A stretch of DNA of 44,977 nt, taken from a virus. Positions 16,798 through 24,785 of this stretch are shown here, in pieces (positions within the stretch are counted from its first letter, which is position 1; every line of letters begins with the position of its first letter). The position numbers and the translations under genes are program-made. Location of the stretch: the IMG/VR virus record IMGVR_UViG_3300037155_000207, positions 1-44,977 of that record; one strand, 5' to 3'. The notes beneath the pieces were generated by a model. The model saw only the letters and a program-made list of their open reading frames with translations, ran no database searches and was not told the DNA's origin.

Positions 16798-16880
16798 CCT
16801 ACCTTCAAAATCACAGGACTTTATCGTACTCATCTATATGCCCTTTCACCAAACCCCTATAAACAGGCACTAAAAAGTTA

Positions 16881-16905
16881 CGAGGTAAAATGAGGTAAAA
16901 CCTCG
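16881..16905 (+). other. Inverted repeat in head-module intergenic region
   Basis: CGAGGT (16881-16886) pairs with ACCTCG (16900-16905), and a second TGAGGT copy lies in the loop. No T-run follows, so a factor-independent terminator is unlikely; an operator or RNA-processing site is possible. The surrounding 182-base gap (16798-16979) holds no gene. Confidence 0.35.
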
Positions 16906-16947
16906 TGGATTAAACTTTCCCAATCAAATACATTCACACCATTGAAA

Positions 16948-16974
16948 TTTTATTATTTAAATGATTTAATAAAA
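16948..16974 (+). other. AT-only inverted repeat before gpW-like gene
   Basis: TTTTATTA (16948-16955) and TAATAAAA (16967-16974) are perfect arms 6 bases before the ATG of the gpW-like gene. It may be a promoter/operator element or a weak hairpin controlling translation. Confidence 0.3.
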
Positions 16975-16979
16975 ATGTA

Positions 16980-17195
16980 ATGGCTGACGAAAAATCCCCC
17001 GATCAAATAGACCTCGATAATTTAAGAGCTGCATACTCAAGACTAGCCGGTAGAGAATTTACAGAAGTTCAACTCCCGGGTGGAAGAATATTCAAATATC
17101 GGGACCTTGCCGCTGTCAGAAAAGAAATTACCCGTCTTGAAATAAAACTTGGCCTTAGAAAACGCGTACCCAGAATATTGGAGAGCTATATATAA
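16980..17195 (+). CDS. gpW-like head-tail joining protein
   Basis: This 71-residue protein has the size, helical content and position (between terminase and portal) of lambda gpW: DLDNLRAAYSRLAG, a short hairpin EVQLPGGRIFKYRD, then AVRKEITRLEIKLG. gpW caps the portal after DNA packaging. Its stop overlaps the portal start. Confidence 0.75.
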   Translation: MADEKSPDQIDLDNLRAAYSRLAGREFTEVQLPGGRIFKYRDLAAVRKEITRLEIKLGLRKRVPRILESYI

Positions 17196-18829
17196 TGGGA
17201 ATGCAGACTAATGTCGATGTAGTCAGACCTTTTAATCCCCAATCACGTAAGATGAATACCAGGACATTTGATTCCGGTCAGATTGATCGTTTGGGTCAGA
17301 TCTGGCAAGGTGGAGAAACCCATATCAATTGGGATCTCCGTATGGGATTACGTGTTATGCGTTCTGCATCCAGATACTTAGCTCAGAATGATCCTTATGG
17401 AAGAAAGTTCTTACGTACACTTCAAAAATATGTTATTGGACCTGAAGGATATACCCATCGTAACAAAGCTGCTGATTATATAACCGCTAATGGGCAAACA
17501 AAAAAGAAACTTGATACTACTGCAAACAGAATAATCCAGGATGGATTCTGGGACTGGTCAAAGAAAGATTATTGTTATGTAACCAAGGATATGAGTTTTG
17601 TTGAAGGTAATGGATTAGAAATAAAAACGATTGCCATGGATGGGGAGATCTTCATTAAAAAAGTTTATGAGAAAAAAACTGCTAATAAGTTTGGTATTAC
17701 CTATCAACTGATTGAATCTGCTTATTGTGATGATCGGTTAAACAAGGTCCTTCCTAATGGTAATGTCATCACCATGGGGATTGAACATACACCGCTTAGA
17801 AAAGTAGTGGCCTATTGGTTTATCGAATATAGACCTGGAGATGATCTTTACGGATGGAATCCAAGAATGTACTACATAAGGATTCCTGCAGATCAGATAA
17901 TTCATATTTACATGAAAGAATATGTTGGTCAGATGAGAGGCATCCCCTGGTGCGCTCCTGTTGCTACAAGACTTCATGTACTGAAAGGATTCCAGGAAGC
18001 CGCTTTAATGAATGCAAGATCTTCTGCAAGAAAAGCTAATGTTCTGAAACCTGCAAAGGGAGAGGACGTAGATCTTACGGCTGACTCCGTCTCCGGAGAA
18101 TATGTAACCGAGGATGGTGGTGAAGAAATAATTGTAAAGTCAATCCAACCCGGGGAGACCTTTGTTGTACCTCAGGGATATGATTTTGATCAGTATAATC
18201 CTGTATGGCCCACCGGATCTGAAGGACCTTTCACGGATGCTATCTTAATGGGAGTCTCTTCCGGATGGGATATCGATTTTCCTACACTCTCATCAAACCT
18301 AACCGGTGTTAACTATACCAGTTCACGTCATGGTGCACTTGACTCACGTCTGGGATGGAAAGAACTGCAGAGATTCTTCCGTGAACATAGACTTGAACCA
18401 ACTCATAAAGATTGGTTAGAATCTGCAATTCTCAATGAAGCCTTCCCGGTACTCCTCCCTCTTAGCAAATTTGACAAATTCAATCAACCGCTATTTCTCG
18501 GATACGTCCCTGAATGGGTTGACAAATACAAAGATGTTAAAGCTAAAATACTAGCCAGGGAAGGGCTTCTTGAGAATCTTGAGGAACAGTTAGCTGAGCA
18601 AGGAAAGGATATTGACGAATGGCTGGAAGCTGCTGCAGATATCAGAGAAAAAATATTAAGTAAGCTGGGTATAGATATAATGCTTCAACAGGTGAGTCTT
18701 GGTGGCGGCAATACAAATGAAGGTCCCGTGGATTCAACTAAGTCTGAGCTTACTGATGAAATGAGAGAAACGATTGAAGAGCTGGTCGAAGAGACAATGG
18801 ATAATTATAAAAGTAATGGAAAACATTAA
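17195..18829 (+). CDS. Portal protein (lambda GpB family)
   Basis: The 544-residue product has the lambda-type portal layout. The N-terminal RVMRSASRYLAQNDPYGRKFLRTLQKYVIG is followed by MDGEIFIKKVYE, then the conserved PADQIIHIYMKEYVGQMRG, and later GWDIDFPTLSSNLTGVNYTSSRHG with LGWKELQRFFREH. A coiled tail follows. The portal dodecamer sits at one capsid vertex and is the docking site for TerL and gpW. It lies between the gpW-like gene and the protease-capsid gene. Confidence 0.92.
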   Translation: MGMQTNVDVVRPFNPQSRKMNTRTFDSGQIDRLGQIWQGGETHINWDLRMGLRVMRSASRYLAQNDPYGRKFLRTLQKYVIGPEGYTHRNKAADYITANGQTKKKLDTTANRIIQDGFWDWSKKDYCYVTKDMSFVEGNGLEIKTIAMDGEIFIKKVYEKKTANKFGITYQLIESAYCDDRLNKVLPNGNVITMGIEHTPLRKVVAYWFIEYRPGDDLYGWNPRMYYIRIPADQIIHIYMKEYVGQMRGIPWCAPVATRLHVLKGFQEAALMNARSSARKANVLKPAKGEDVDLTADSVSGEYVTEDGGEEIIVKSIQPGETFVVPQGYDFDQYNPVWPTGSEGPFTDAILMGVSSGWDIDFPTLSSNLTGVNYTSSRHGALDSRLGWKELQRFFREHRLEPTHKDWLESAILNEAFPVLLPLSKFDKFNQPLFLGYVPEWVDKYKDVKAKILAREGLLENLEEQLAEQGKDIDEWLEAAADIREKILSKLGIDIMLQQVSLGGGNTNEGPVDSTKSELTDEMRETIEELVEETMDNYKSNGKH

Positions 18830-18841
18830 GGATTTATTTTA

Positions 18842-20890
18842 ATGGAAAAACAACAACTTGAGTTTTTAGCATCCAGGGGATTAACATTTCGCGATACTCA
18901 GTTAAGATCTGATTCAATCAATTTGGATGAAAGATCTGTTGACTGCTCAATTGCAACTGAGAATCCGTCCCTGGTTATAGATTGGGACGAATGGGAAATA
19001 GTAAGGGAAATACTTCTTTGTGGTCCTGATAATGTAATTCTACCTGATAGCAAACAGGTCCCCTTATTAGAATCACATTTAAGAATAACAACTGAATATC
19101 TTAAAGGTTCTATACGTAGTCTTAATGTGGCCAATGCTGAAGTAGGTGGAAAAGCTTTTATATCCTCTATCGAAGAAGATATGTGGACCAAAATTAAGGA
19201 AAGACATTTAACAGATACTTCTGCCGGTTACAGAACATTCCCTCAATTCACTGCCAGAATCAGACCTAATGAAACAGGAATAATAGCAGGAAGAACTTTC
19301 ACAAATAATTATGGTGATAATTTTAATCTTGTTATCCGTTCACGCTGGGAGCTGAAGGAAGGATCTGCTGTTGCAATTGGAGCTGATGCTAATTCAAAAT
19401 TCAGATCCATGGCAATTGAAAAATTAAATAAAAGAGCTGAATGCGATCATAAAGAAACAAGAATGGTTTCTGATTGCTGTGGGGCCGAAATGAGTCAGGG
19501 AGATATCGACGAAGGTACATGCCCGGATTGTGGAAAAGATTGTAATCCGGTAGAACAATGTCGTTCGTGTGGAAAAGAAACGAAAAGAAATTCAGAACCT
19601 ATTAATAAACGAAATTCTACAACTAAAACTAAGGAGCCAATCCTAATGGAAGAACCCGTAAAAAAAACACCTGAGGAGCTAGTGAAGGAAGACCGTGCAA
19701 GGTGCACGGAAATAAGGAAAACTGCAGAGAGATTCGTTGGCAGAGTTGCTAAAGTACAAGAAACCGCTGAGGATTACTGTGAAAACGGTAGAACCCTTGG
19801 TGATTTCTATGAATTCATTGTTAAGAATAATACCACTGGAGAAAGGACTGTTGCTACTCCGGTAACAGATCTTGACATGCCGGATAAAGATAAGAGAGGA
19901 TACTCGATCTGGAACCTGGTACGTTCAGTGGTCGAAGGAGATCCTAAACTTGCTGCTCTGGAAATAGATGCTTCAAGACAGATATCCAAAAATCTTAATC
20001 AACCAACAAGATCTAATAATTCCTTCTTTATCGATTATGGTCATCTGAAAAGAGATATCACAATCGCTTCAGGAGAAAACATGTCAGGAACTGCTGGCAA
20101 TTTAGTTGCCACTCAGTTGATGGCTGGAAATTTTGTTGATCTGCTTTATAATAAACTTTTATTCGGAAAAGCTCTTAATGTAATGCTTTTGTCTGGATTA
20201 GTCGGTTATGTTGACTTCCCACGCAAATCAGCTCATTCAACTGCTTACTGGATAGGTGAAAATGAAGCTGCTACAAAATCAAATATAGATTTTGGAAAAT
20301 TCACTCTTACACCTCATACAGTTTCCGCTATCGTTCAATATTCCAGGTTAGCTGCTAAACAGACTACACCCGCAATGGAAGGAATTGTAATGATGGATAT
20401 CTTAATGCAGATATCTCAGACAATCGATGCCGGTGTTATCCAGGGATCTGGCAACGGGAATCAACCTAAGGGAATTTTAGTACAGGATCATGTTAATACG
20501 GCTGATATTTCAAACTTCGTCTTTGGAACTGCAATTGATCTTGAAACAGTTCTTGAGGATTTGAATGTGAATACAGATAATCTTCCTTACATAATGACTC
20601 CGCTTATTAGAGGTCAATTAAAACAAAGGAAAATTGAAGCTGGCCAGACTGCAAAGATAATTGATAAAAATGAAATGGCTGGCCATGGGGTATTTGGTTC
20701 AAAGAACGTTCCCGCAAGTACAATTATGCATGGTGATCCTTCTGAAATCATTTTAGCTGACTGGGGAGTACTCGAAATACAAATCAACCGGTTAAACGAT
20801 GACGGATCTATTAAAATAATCCCATTCTATGATGTGGATTATGGTTTGAAGAGACCTTCAAGCTGGGTATACGGTAGTAATTTCTCTTAA
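18842..20890 (+). CDS. Prohead protease-major capsid protein fusion
   Basis: This is a 682-residue fusion. Residues ~1-190 look like an S78-type prohead protease (VPLLESHLRITTEYLKGSI, with His as a catalytic candidate, and RTFPQFTARI). Residues ~200-255 form a Cys-rich insert with CxxC-type pairs (CCGAEM, CPDCGKDC, CRSCGKE). From residue 269 it reads as a HK97-fold capsid protein: helical delta-like N-terminus, SAHSTAYWIGENEAATKS, IDAGVIQGSGNGNQPKGI, and a C-terminal VDYGLKRPSSWVYGS. An in-frame ATG with its own ribosome binding site at residue 269 may give free capsid protein. The scaffold/protease part would direct assembly and be removed later. Confidence 0.85.
   Translation: MEKQQLEFLASRGLTFRDTQLRSDSINLDERSVDCSIATENPSLVIDWDEWEIVREILLCGPDNVILPDSKQVPLLESHLRITTEYLKGSIRSLNVANAEVGGKAFISSIEEDMWTKIKERHLTDTSAGYRTFPQFTARIRPNETGIIAGRTFTNNYGDNFNLVIRSRWELKEGSAVAIGADANSKFRSMAIEKLNKRAECDHKETRMVSDCCGAEMSQGDIDEGTCPDCGKDCNPVEQCRSCGKETKRNSEPINKRNSTTKTKEPILMEEPVKKTPEELVKEDRARCTEIRKTAERFVGRVAKVQETAEDYCENGRTLGDFYEFIVKNNTTGERTVATPVTDLDMPDKDKRGYSIWNLVRSVVEGDPKLAALEIDASRQISKNLNQPTRSNNSFFIDYGHLKRDITIASGENMSGTAGNLVATQLMAGNFVDLLYNKLLFGKALNVMLLSGLVGYVDFPRKSAHSTAYWIGENEAATKSNIDFGKFTLTPHTVSAIVQYSRLAAKQTTPAMEGIVMMDILMQISQTIDAGVIQGSGNGNQPKGILVQDHVNTADISNFVFGTAIDLETVLEDLNVNTDNLPYIMTPLIRGQLKQRKIEAGQTAKIIDKNEMAGHGVFGSKNVPASTIMHGDPSEIILADWGVLEIQINRLNDDGSIKIIPFYDVDYGLKRPSSWVYGSNFS
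19646..20890 (+). CDS. Internal start: major capsid protein alone (nested)
   Basis: ATG 19646 is in frame with the fusion (268 codons after its start) and is preceded by AAGGAG at 19631-19636, the strongest Shine-Dalgarno-like site in the region, with 9 bases of spacing. It sits exactly at the junction between the Cys-rich insert and the capsid domain and would give a 414-residue protein of normal HK97-type capsid size. Nested products from one frame are known from lambda C/Nu3. Use of this start is inferred. Confidence 0.6.
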   Translation: MEEPVKKTPEELVKEDRARCTEIRKTAERFVGRVAKVQETAEDYCENGRTLGDFYEFIVKNNTTGERTVATPVTDLDMPDKDKRGYSIWNLVRSVVEGDPKLAALEIDASRQISKNLNQPTRSNNSFFIDYGHLKRDITIASGENMSGTAGNLVATQLMAGNFVDLLYNKLLFGKALNVMLLSGLVGYVDFPRKSAHSTAYWIGENEAATKSNIDFGKFTLTPHTVSAIVQYSRLAAKQTTPAMEGIVMMDILMQISQTIDAGVIQGSGNGNQPKGILVQDHVNTADISNFVFGTAIDLETVLEDLNVNTDNLPYIMTPLIRGQLKQRKIEAGQTAKIIDKNEMAGHGVFGSKNVPASTIMHGDPSEIILADWGVLEIQINRLNDDGSIKIIPFYDVDYGLKRPSSWVYGSNFS

Positions 20891-20920
20891 TGTTTCTGAT
20901 CTGTTAGTAATATAGGCAAA

Positions 20921-20942
20921 GCCCGGGGCCTTTATCCCGGGC
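20921..20942 (+). terminator. Hairpin after capsid gene
   Basis: GCCCGGG (20921-20927) pairs with CCCGGGC (20936-20942) around an 8-base loop, followed by AAAATATTTCTTT. It lies 30 bases after the capsid stop. The weak T-run suggests a partial terminator or an mRNA-stabilising structure that keeps capsid expression higher than that of downstream genes. Confidence 0.55.
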
Positions 20943-20983
20943 AAAATATTTCTTTAACTAAACAACCTGAGAGGTTAAACTAA

Positions 20984-21166
20984 ATGGCTAACAAAGAAAA
21001 ACTCGTATCTGTGAAGTTCAAGAAGAGAGTTATGCTTTATGGCTCTGAGCGTAAAGTAGGTAGCACTTTGGACGGAGTTTCTGTTCATGACGCTAATCTT
21101 CTTGTTCATAACGAACAGGCTGAGATCTTTGTTCCTTCTGTCTCTAAAAAAGGAGATAAGGAATAA
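20984..21166 (+). CDS. Small head-region protein
   Basis: A 60-residue basic protein (VSVKFKKRVMLYGSERKVG...VHDANLLV) with a good GAGAGG site upstream. Its position after the capsid gene and its strand-rich N-terminus recall small head-tail or decoration proteins. The stop overlaps the next start. Confidence 0.5.
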   Translation: MANKEKLVSVKFKKRVMLYGSERKVGSTLDGVSVHDANLLVHNEQAEIFVPSVSKKGDKE

Positions 21167-21654
21167 TGAAACTCTATCTGTTTGTGCTGCTGTTCATTTC
21201 ATTACTGGCTCTGTCCTTAAGTCCCCAGGTAAACGCCCAAACGTCATCCTGGAATAAAAATGCCAGTGTGAAATCTATTCAGACTGAAGGACAACTTTTT
21301 ATGTTCTCAGGTACTATCGATAGTACTAAAGACACCCTAATCAGTACAAATTTATTTTTTGCTGATTATGACAGAGACACTAATCCGGGATTCACATTCA
21401 GTGGATTGCTGTCCGGAGGTACTGCTTCCCATCAGAAAGTAAGCATAGAGCTGCTAGGATCCAACACCTATGATGGTCACTACACCACGGTCGACACAAT
21501 GCTTTATAAAGATAGTTCAATTACAACGATCTATAAAGAATTGACTCTTAATTCGAAGCATTATGCCTATTACAAAGTCCGATGTTTTGGGACCACAGGT
21601 AATGTACTGACTGATTTTGATTTTGGATTATATCTCTGGAAGAAGAACCACTAA
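21166..21654 (+). CDS. Exported protein in the head module
   Basis: The 162-residue product begins with a clear Sec signal peptide (LYLFVLLFISLLALSLS, likely cleavage after VNA-Q near residue 24). The mature part is beta-rich with Thr/Ser/Asp repeats. Phage head-module proteins rarely carry signal peptides. It resembles in style the exported protein at 24302-24784 (signal peptide, then SFDS/TIDST-type segments). It could coat the host surface or the virion; this is unknown. Confidence 0.5.
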   Translation: MKLYLFVLLFISLLALSLSPQVNAQTSSWNKNASVKSIQTEGQLFMFSGTIDSTKDTLISTNLFFADYDRDTNPGFTFSGLLSGGTASHQKVSIELLGSNTYDGHYTTVDTMLYKDSSITTIYKELTLNSKHYAYYKVRCFGTTGNVLTDFDFGLYLWKKNH

Positions 21655-21956
21655 TGTTAGATTTTTCACAAGAAAATTTTAATACAGGAATGGAAGAGGA
21701 AGCGGTCTTAACAACCGCTTCCAAATCCGGTTCAATTATCATCAACTACTTTGCTGACTATGAAGATCAGACAATGGTTGATATGGGATTCGAAGATTAC
21801 AAGAATATTATTGAAATGAAAGCCTCTGATTATGATAGTTATAAACCCCTGCAGAATAATACTCTCGTTTTAAGGGATGTAACCTGGAGACTTTCAGAAA
21901 AATACAGAACGGATTATGGAATAATCGTCTGGAGACTGAAACCTAATTTATCATGA
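21654..21956 (+). CDS. Putative head-tail joining (stopper-like) protein
   Basis: The 100-residue product has the size and beta content of lambda FII-like joining proteins (SIIINYFADYEDQTMV, LVLRDVTWRLSEKYR). It sits between the head genes and the tail-terminator-like gene, the expected slot for a stopper. Position carries most of the weight. It overlaps the next gene by 4 bases. Confidence 0.45.
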   Translation: MLDFSQENFNTGMEEEAVLTTASKSGSIIINYFADYEDQTMVDMGFEDYKNIIEMKASDYDSYKPLQNNTLVLRDVTWRLSEKYRTDYGIIVWRLKPNLS

Positions 21957-22450
21957 TATCTACTATAACAAATCTTACACGTGAACAGGCCATAGTTCTT
22001 TCATTGATTGAAGAACTAAAAGACATCAAGAAATTGAATGGATATAGGACCGATATCGGCTCTTTGGTAGATCACTGGAGAACTGAAAAGTTTGAGGCTG
22101 AAATACCTGAGGCAATTAACGTGAAAGATTATGATGCAACAAACCGGGAAGAAAGTGAAAACGGAGAAAGCCCTTCTCTCGAGGTAGTTATTGAGATTGG
22201 CTGCAATGCTAAAAAGGATCCCTGGAAATTCTGCACTGATGGAATCAGGGATGTTAAAATTCACCTGGGAGTGATTGAAAAAGAATTTAATGAAAAATTT
22301 AATTGTGAGCCTTTTGAATCCGTATCTCATGGAATATTGGATATGAATAAGGCTGATGGCCAGGGAGAGGCTCATGTTACTATTAAAATTAATTTCACAA
22401 CTGACCGCTTCCTGGAAAAGGAAGAGAATTTTACAATTGAGGTGGATTAG
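21953..22450 (+). CDS. Putative tail terminator/neck protein
   Basis: This 165-residue alpha/beta protein has an N-terminal helix (EQAIVLSLIEELKDIKKLNGYRTDIG) resembling tail-terminator (gpU-like) proteins that start with a helix and 'gi..V' strand, then a beta-rich half. It lies next to the stopper-like gene. No motif is decisive. Confidence 0.45.
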   Translation: MISTITNLTREQAIVLSLIEELKDIKKLNGYRTDIGSLVDHWRTEKFEAEIPEAINVKDYDATNREESENGESPSLEVVIEIGCNAKKDPWKFCTDGIRDVKIHLGVIEKEFNEKFNCEPFESVSHGILDMNKADGQGEAHVTIKINFTTDRFLEKEENFTIEVD

Positions 22451-22750
22451 ATGAAAAACTTTTTAACAAAAATGTGGATATGGATGGGAAAAGCAAACTC
22501 GGAGAGTAACGGAAGTCCGTCCTCGCAGAGAGCACAAACGACCTATACCGTATTGCTATTTGCAACCGCAATGACATTCGGCTTTATTTTCGTGTTAAGA
22601 TTTTATCCCAATTACTTGATGGAATATCTCATTATAATATCAAGTGATCTGTTGCTATTTGCCGGCATATCTACGGGTAAAAAAGCAATAGAGGTAAATG
22701 GCGAAGTGGAAAAATTAAAAATTACCGGTAAACCGGAAGAGTTGAAATAA
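22451..22750 (+). CDS. Holin-like membrane protein
   Basis: A 99-residue protein with two hydrophobic segments (YTVLLFATAMTFGFIFVL, and YLIIISSDLLLFAGIS), a Ser/Gly-rich polar N-terminus and a charged C-terminus. Two TM segments and a position directly before a lysozyme gene (1-base overlap) fit a class II/III holin, which would form holes in the inner membrane. Confidence 0.6.
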   Translation: MKNFLTKMWIWMGKANSESNGSPSSQRAQTTYTVLLFATAMTFGFIFVLRFYPNYLMEYLIIISSDLLLFAGISTGKKAIEVNGEVEKLKITGKPEELK

Positions 22751-23376
22751 TGAGAACTCTTGCCATCGTTTGTGATTATATAAAAAGCTTTGAAGGTCTC
22801 AAACTGCTGGCCTATTTATGTCCTGCCGGCATTCCCACAATCGGTTATGGCTGTACCCATCCGGATGGACGTATAGTTACCATGGGAATGACTTGCACCA
22901 AGGATCAGGCTGAAAAATGGTTTAACGAGGAAGTTGAAAGTAATGAAAAGACATTATCTAAAATGCTGCAGGTTGAAATAAATGATCATCAGATGTCGAG
23001 TTGTGTAGATATACTTTACAATATCGGATCCGGAAACTTCCAAAAATCCTCAATCCTTAGTTTTATAAATAAAAAAGATTTTGATAAAGCGGTTGTTTCA
23101 ATACTACAACATAACAAGGCAAAGGTAAATGGAGTCCTTACAGAACTATCCGGTTTAACCAAAAGAAGAAAATTTGATGCAAGGATTTTCCTCGAGACAG
23201 ATCCTGCAAAGATATCTCCTTTGCCACATGAAATACCAACGCCTGAAGAGCTGGCAGAGATTGAAGCTGCTGATCTAATAAATATTGATCTTGAAACCTG
23301 GGATCAGATTATTGATGATTTTAATAATAATCTTCCACCGGTGCAGGACTTACCAAACAATCTTGGAGGGAATTAA
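22750..23376 (+). CDS. Endolysin, GH24 phage lysozyme
   Basis: This 208-residue protein has the GH24 pattern: KSFEGLKLLAY with the catalytic Glu15, then CPAGIPTIGYGCT (the CPAG subgroup has Cys where T4 lysozyme has its Asp), and later DILYNIGSGNF and LTKRRKFDARIFLE. It cleaves peptidoglycan glycan strands. There is no signal or SAR anchor, so it needs the holin. The last ~50 residues are an acidic extension. It shares a 1-base overlap with the holin-like gene. Confidence 0.85.
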   Translation: MRTLAIVCDYIKSFEGLKLLAYLCPAGIPTIGYGCTHPDGRIVTMGMTCTKDQAEKWFNEEVESNEKTLSKMLQVEINDHQMSSCVDILYNIGSGNFQKSSILSFINKKDFDKAVVSILQHNKAKVNGVLTELSGLTKRRKFDARIFLETDPAKISPLPHEIPTPEELAEIEAADLINIDLETWDQIIDDFNNNLPPVQDLPNNLGGN

Positions 23377-23377
23377 C

Positions 23378-24013
23378 ATGGCTGATAAAATGGCTAAATA
23401 TTTATTGATTGGAATATTCCTGGTAGGAGTACTTGCCGGAGCCGGCGGCTATTCTTTATTCCATAAATGTCCAGAAATTACAAATAAACAAACTGCAGTT
23501 AAAGTAGAAGAAAAAACCGATACTTCAACTGCCAAACATGAGCTTGCGGTAATCTCTCCCGCAAAGACCAGGTACACTCCGGTACCTGCTTCAGTCAATC
23601 CTCAAGATTCTCCCCAGTCTCCTACTGGGGAGGGTCCTTTAGAGAAGATATCATATTATGATACAACCTCTGCAGATGGATTTGAAGCTCATATAAATTA
23701 TTATCATAATCAGGATCTCTTCTTAAATCGATTTGTAATTCCGGAGAGGACCATTACAAAAGAAAAGACTATTACTGTAACTGAAACTCAGACAGTAACG
23801 ATCCGGGAGTTGCCAAAGTGGGAAATTGGAATAGGAATTAAAACCTGGTACCAGGAATCGAAATTTAATTATTATCCATTTGCTTCATTAACGTTTAATC
23901 AAAAAGTATTATTCTTTAATACATCCTTAGAATTCCGGGGTAATGCAAATTTTGATAATGGACATGTTTCATTAGCTCCAGAAGTTGAAGGCAAATTAAA
24001 AGTAGGCTTATAG
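23378..24013 (+). CDS. Membrane-anchored lysis-module protein, possible inner-membrane spanin
   Basis: The frame is open upstream to 23285, but ATG 23378 is preceded by a strong GGAGGG and follows the lysozyme stop directly; it gives 211 residues. It has an N-terminal TM segment (YLLIGIFLVGVLAGAGGYS, residues 8-26), a Pro/Ser/Thr linker, a short coil (TITKEKTITVTETQTVTI) and a beta-rich end. Placed after endolysin with one TM, it fits an i-spanin-like role, though the beta-rich C-terminus is unusual. Confidence 0.55.
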   Translation: MADKMAKYLLIGIFLVGVLAGAGGYSLFHKCPEITNKQTAVKVEEKTDTSTAKHELAVISPAKTRYTPVPASVNPQDSPQSPTGEGPLEKISYYDTTSADGFEAHINYYHNQDLFLNRFVIPERTITKEKTITVTETQTVTIRELPKWEIGIGIKTWYQESKFNYYPFASLTFNQKVLFFNTSLEFRGNANFDNGHVSLAPEVEGKLKVGL

Positions 24014-24015
24014 AA

Positions 24016-24285
24016 ATGGAAGAATATACAGAAGAAAAAAGAACATCAATAGGTACAAAAAACGTATTAACCTTTGGCCAGGCGGTCCTAACAATAATAG
24101 CTTTTATATTCGTTATTGGAGTTACCTGGGGGACAAATGCACTCAGAATTTCCGTCAATGAAGAAGAAATTAAAAGCTTAAAAACTGTAAAAGATGCTGA
24201 AACTCTTCAGCTAAACCGCATGGAGCATAACCTACGAAACCTTTGCACTCAACAAAAATTAAATTATGAAGATTTTGGAAAATAG
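24016..24285 (+). CDS. Small membrane protein with coiled coil
   Basis: The 89-residue product has a single TM segment (AVLTIIAFIFVIGVTWG, about 24-40) and a C-terminal charged helix (NEEEIKSLKTVKDAETLQLNR). Position in the lysis cluster suggests a spanin, antiholin or accessory holin. It overlaps the following frame. Confidence 0.5.
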   Translation: MEEYTEEKRTSIGTKNVLTFGQAVLTIIAFIFVIGVTWGTNALRISVNEEEIKSLKTVKDAETLQLNRMEHNLRNLCTQQKLNYEDFGK

Positions 24286-24301
24286 AATCATGAGGAATAA
24301 A

Positions 24302-24784
24302 ATGAAAACGCTTTTATTATTAATACCATTATTACTTATAAGTGGTTTAACCCAGGCACAAACCATTAATGGTTTTGATTCAACCTTCGTAAAAATGACT
24401 CCTATAGAGAGTCTATCTTCTTCAAAGGCATCTACTGATACTAAATCTGCATCGGGTGCATGGACCGGGAAGAATGTTTTCGTGATCGGCGGTTACATTG
24501 ACGCTATAGTTAATCTCGCTCCTTACTCAGGCGGCTATGATACAACCATATCAGCTGGTGGAGATTCGGTATCTCCCCCGGTTACAAGTTGGTGGAGTTA
24601 TAGCATTACTGCAGATGATACAATCTGCTATAGCGAACATCGTGGTTATCCGGCCACTGATAAGAATATTCTTTTACCAGGGCAAATTTGGAACTCAAAG
24701 TTAAAACCCCCCACCACAAAATTATATTATAAAATATATGGCACAGGTAATCCGATATTAACAATTAAAATGGAAGGTAATTAA
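24302..24784 (+). CDS. Exported protein before VP2
   Basis: The frame extends to 24266, but ATG 24302 follows GAGGAAT and begins a clean signal peptide (KTLLLLIPLLLISGLTQAQ, cleavage after AQA/TQA near 20). It is 160 residues. The mature part is beta-rich with FDSTFVKM and AYSGGYDTTISAGG-like segments, resembling the exported protein at 21166-21654. It ends one base before the VP2 start, so the two exported proteins are probably made together and may interact. Confidence 0.55.
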   Translation: MKTLLLLIPLLLISGLTQAQTINGFDSTFVKMTPIESLSSSKASTDTKSASGAWTGKNVFVIGGYIDAIVNLAPYSGGYDTTISAGGDSVSPPVTSWWSYSITADDTICYSEHRGYPATDKNILLPGQIWNSKLKPPTTKLYYKIYGTGNPILTIKMEGN

Positions 24785-24785
24785 A

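Noticed and set aside
23285-23377. Upstream extension of the spanin-like gene into the lysozyme gene
   Set aside because: The extension overlaps the lysozyme gene by 92 bases, whereas ATG 23378 has a strong GGAGGG site and starts a clean TM segment.
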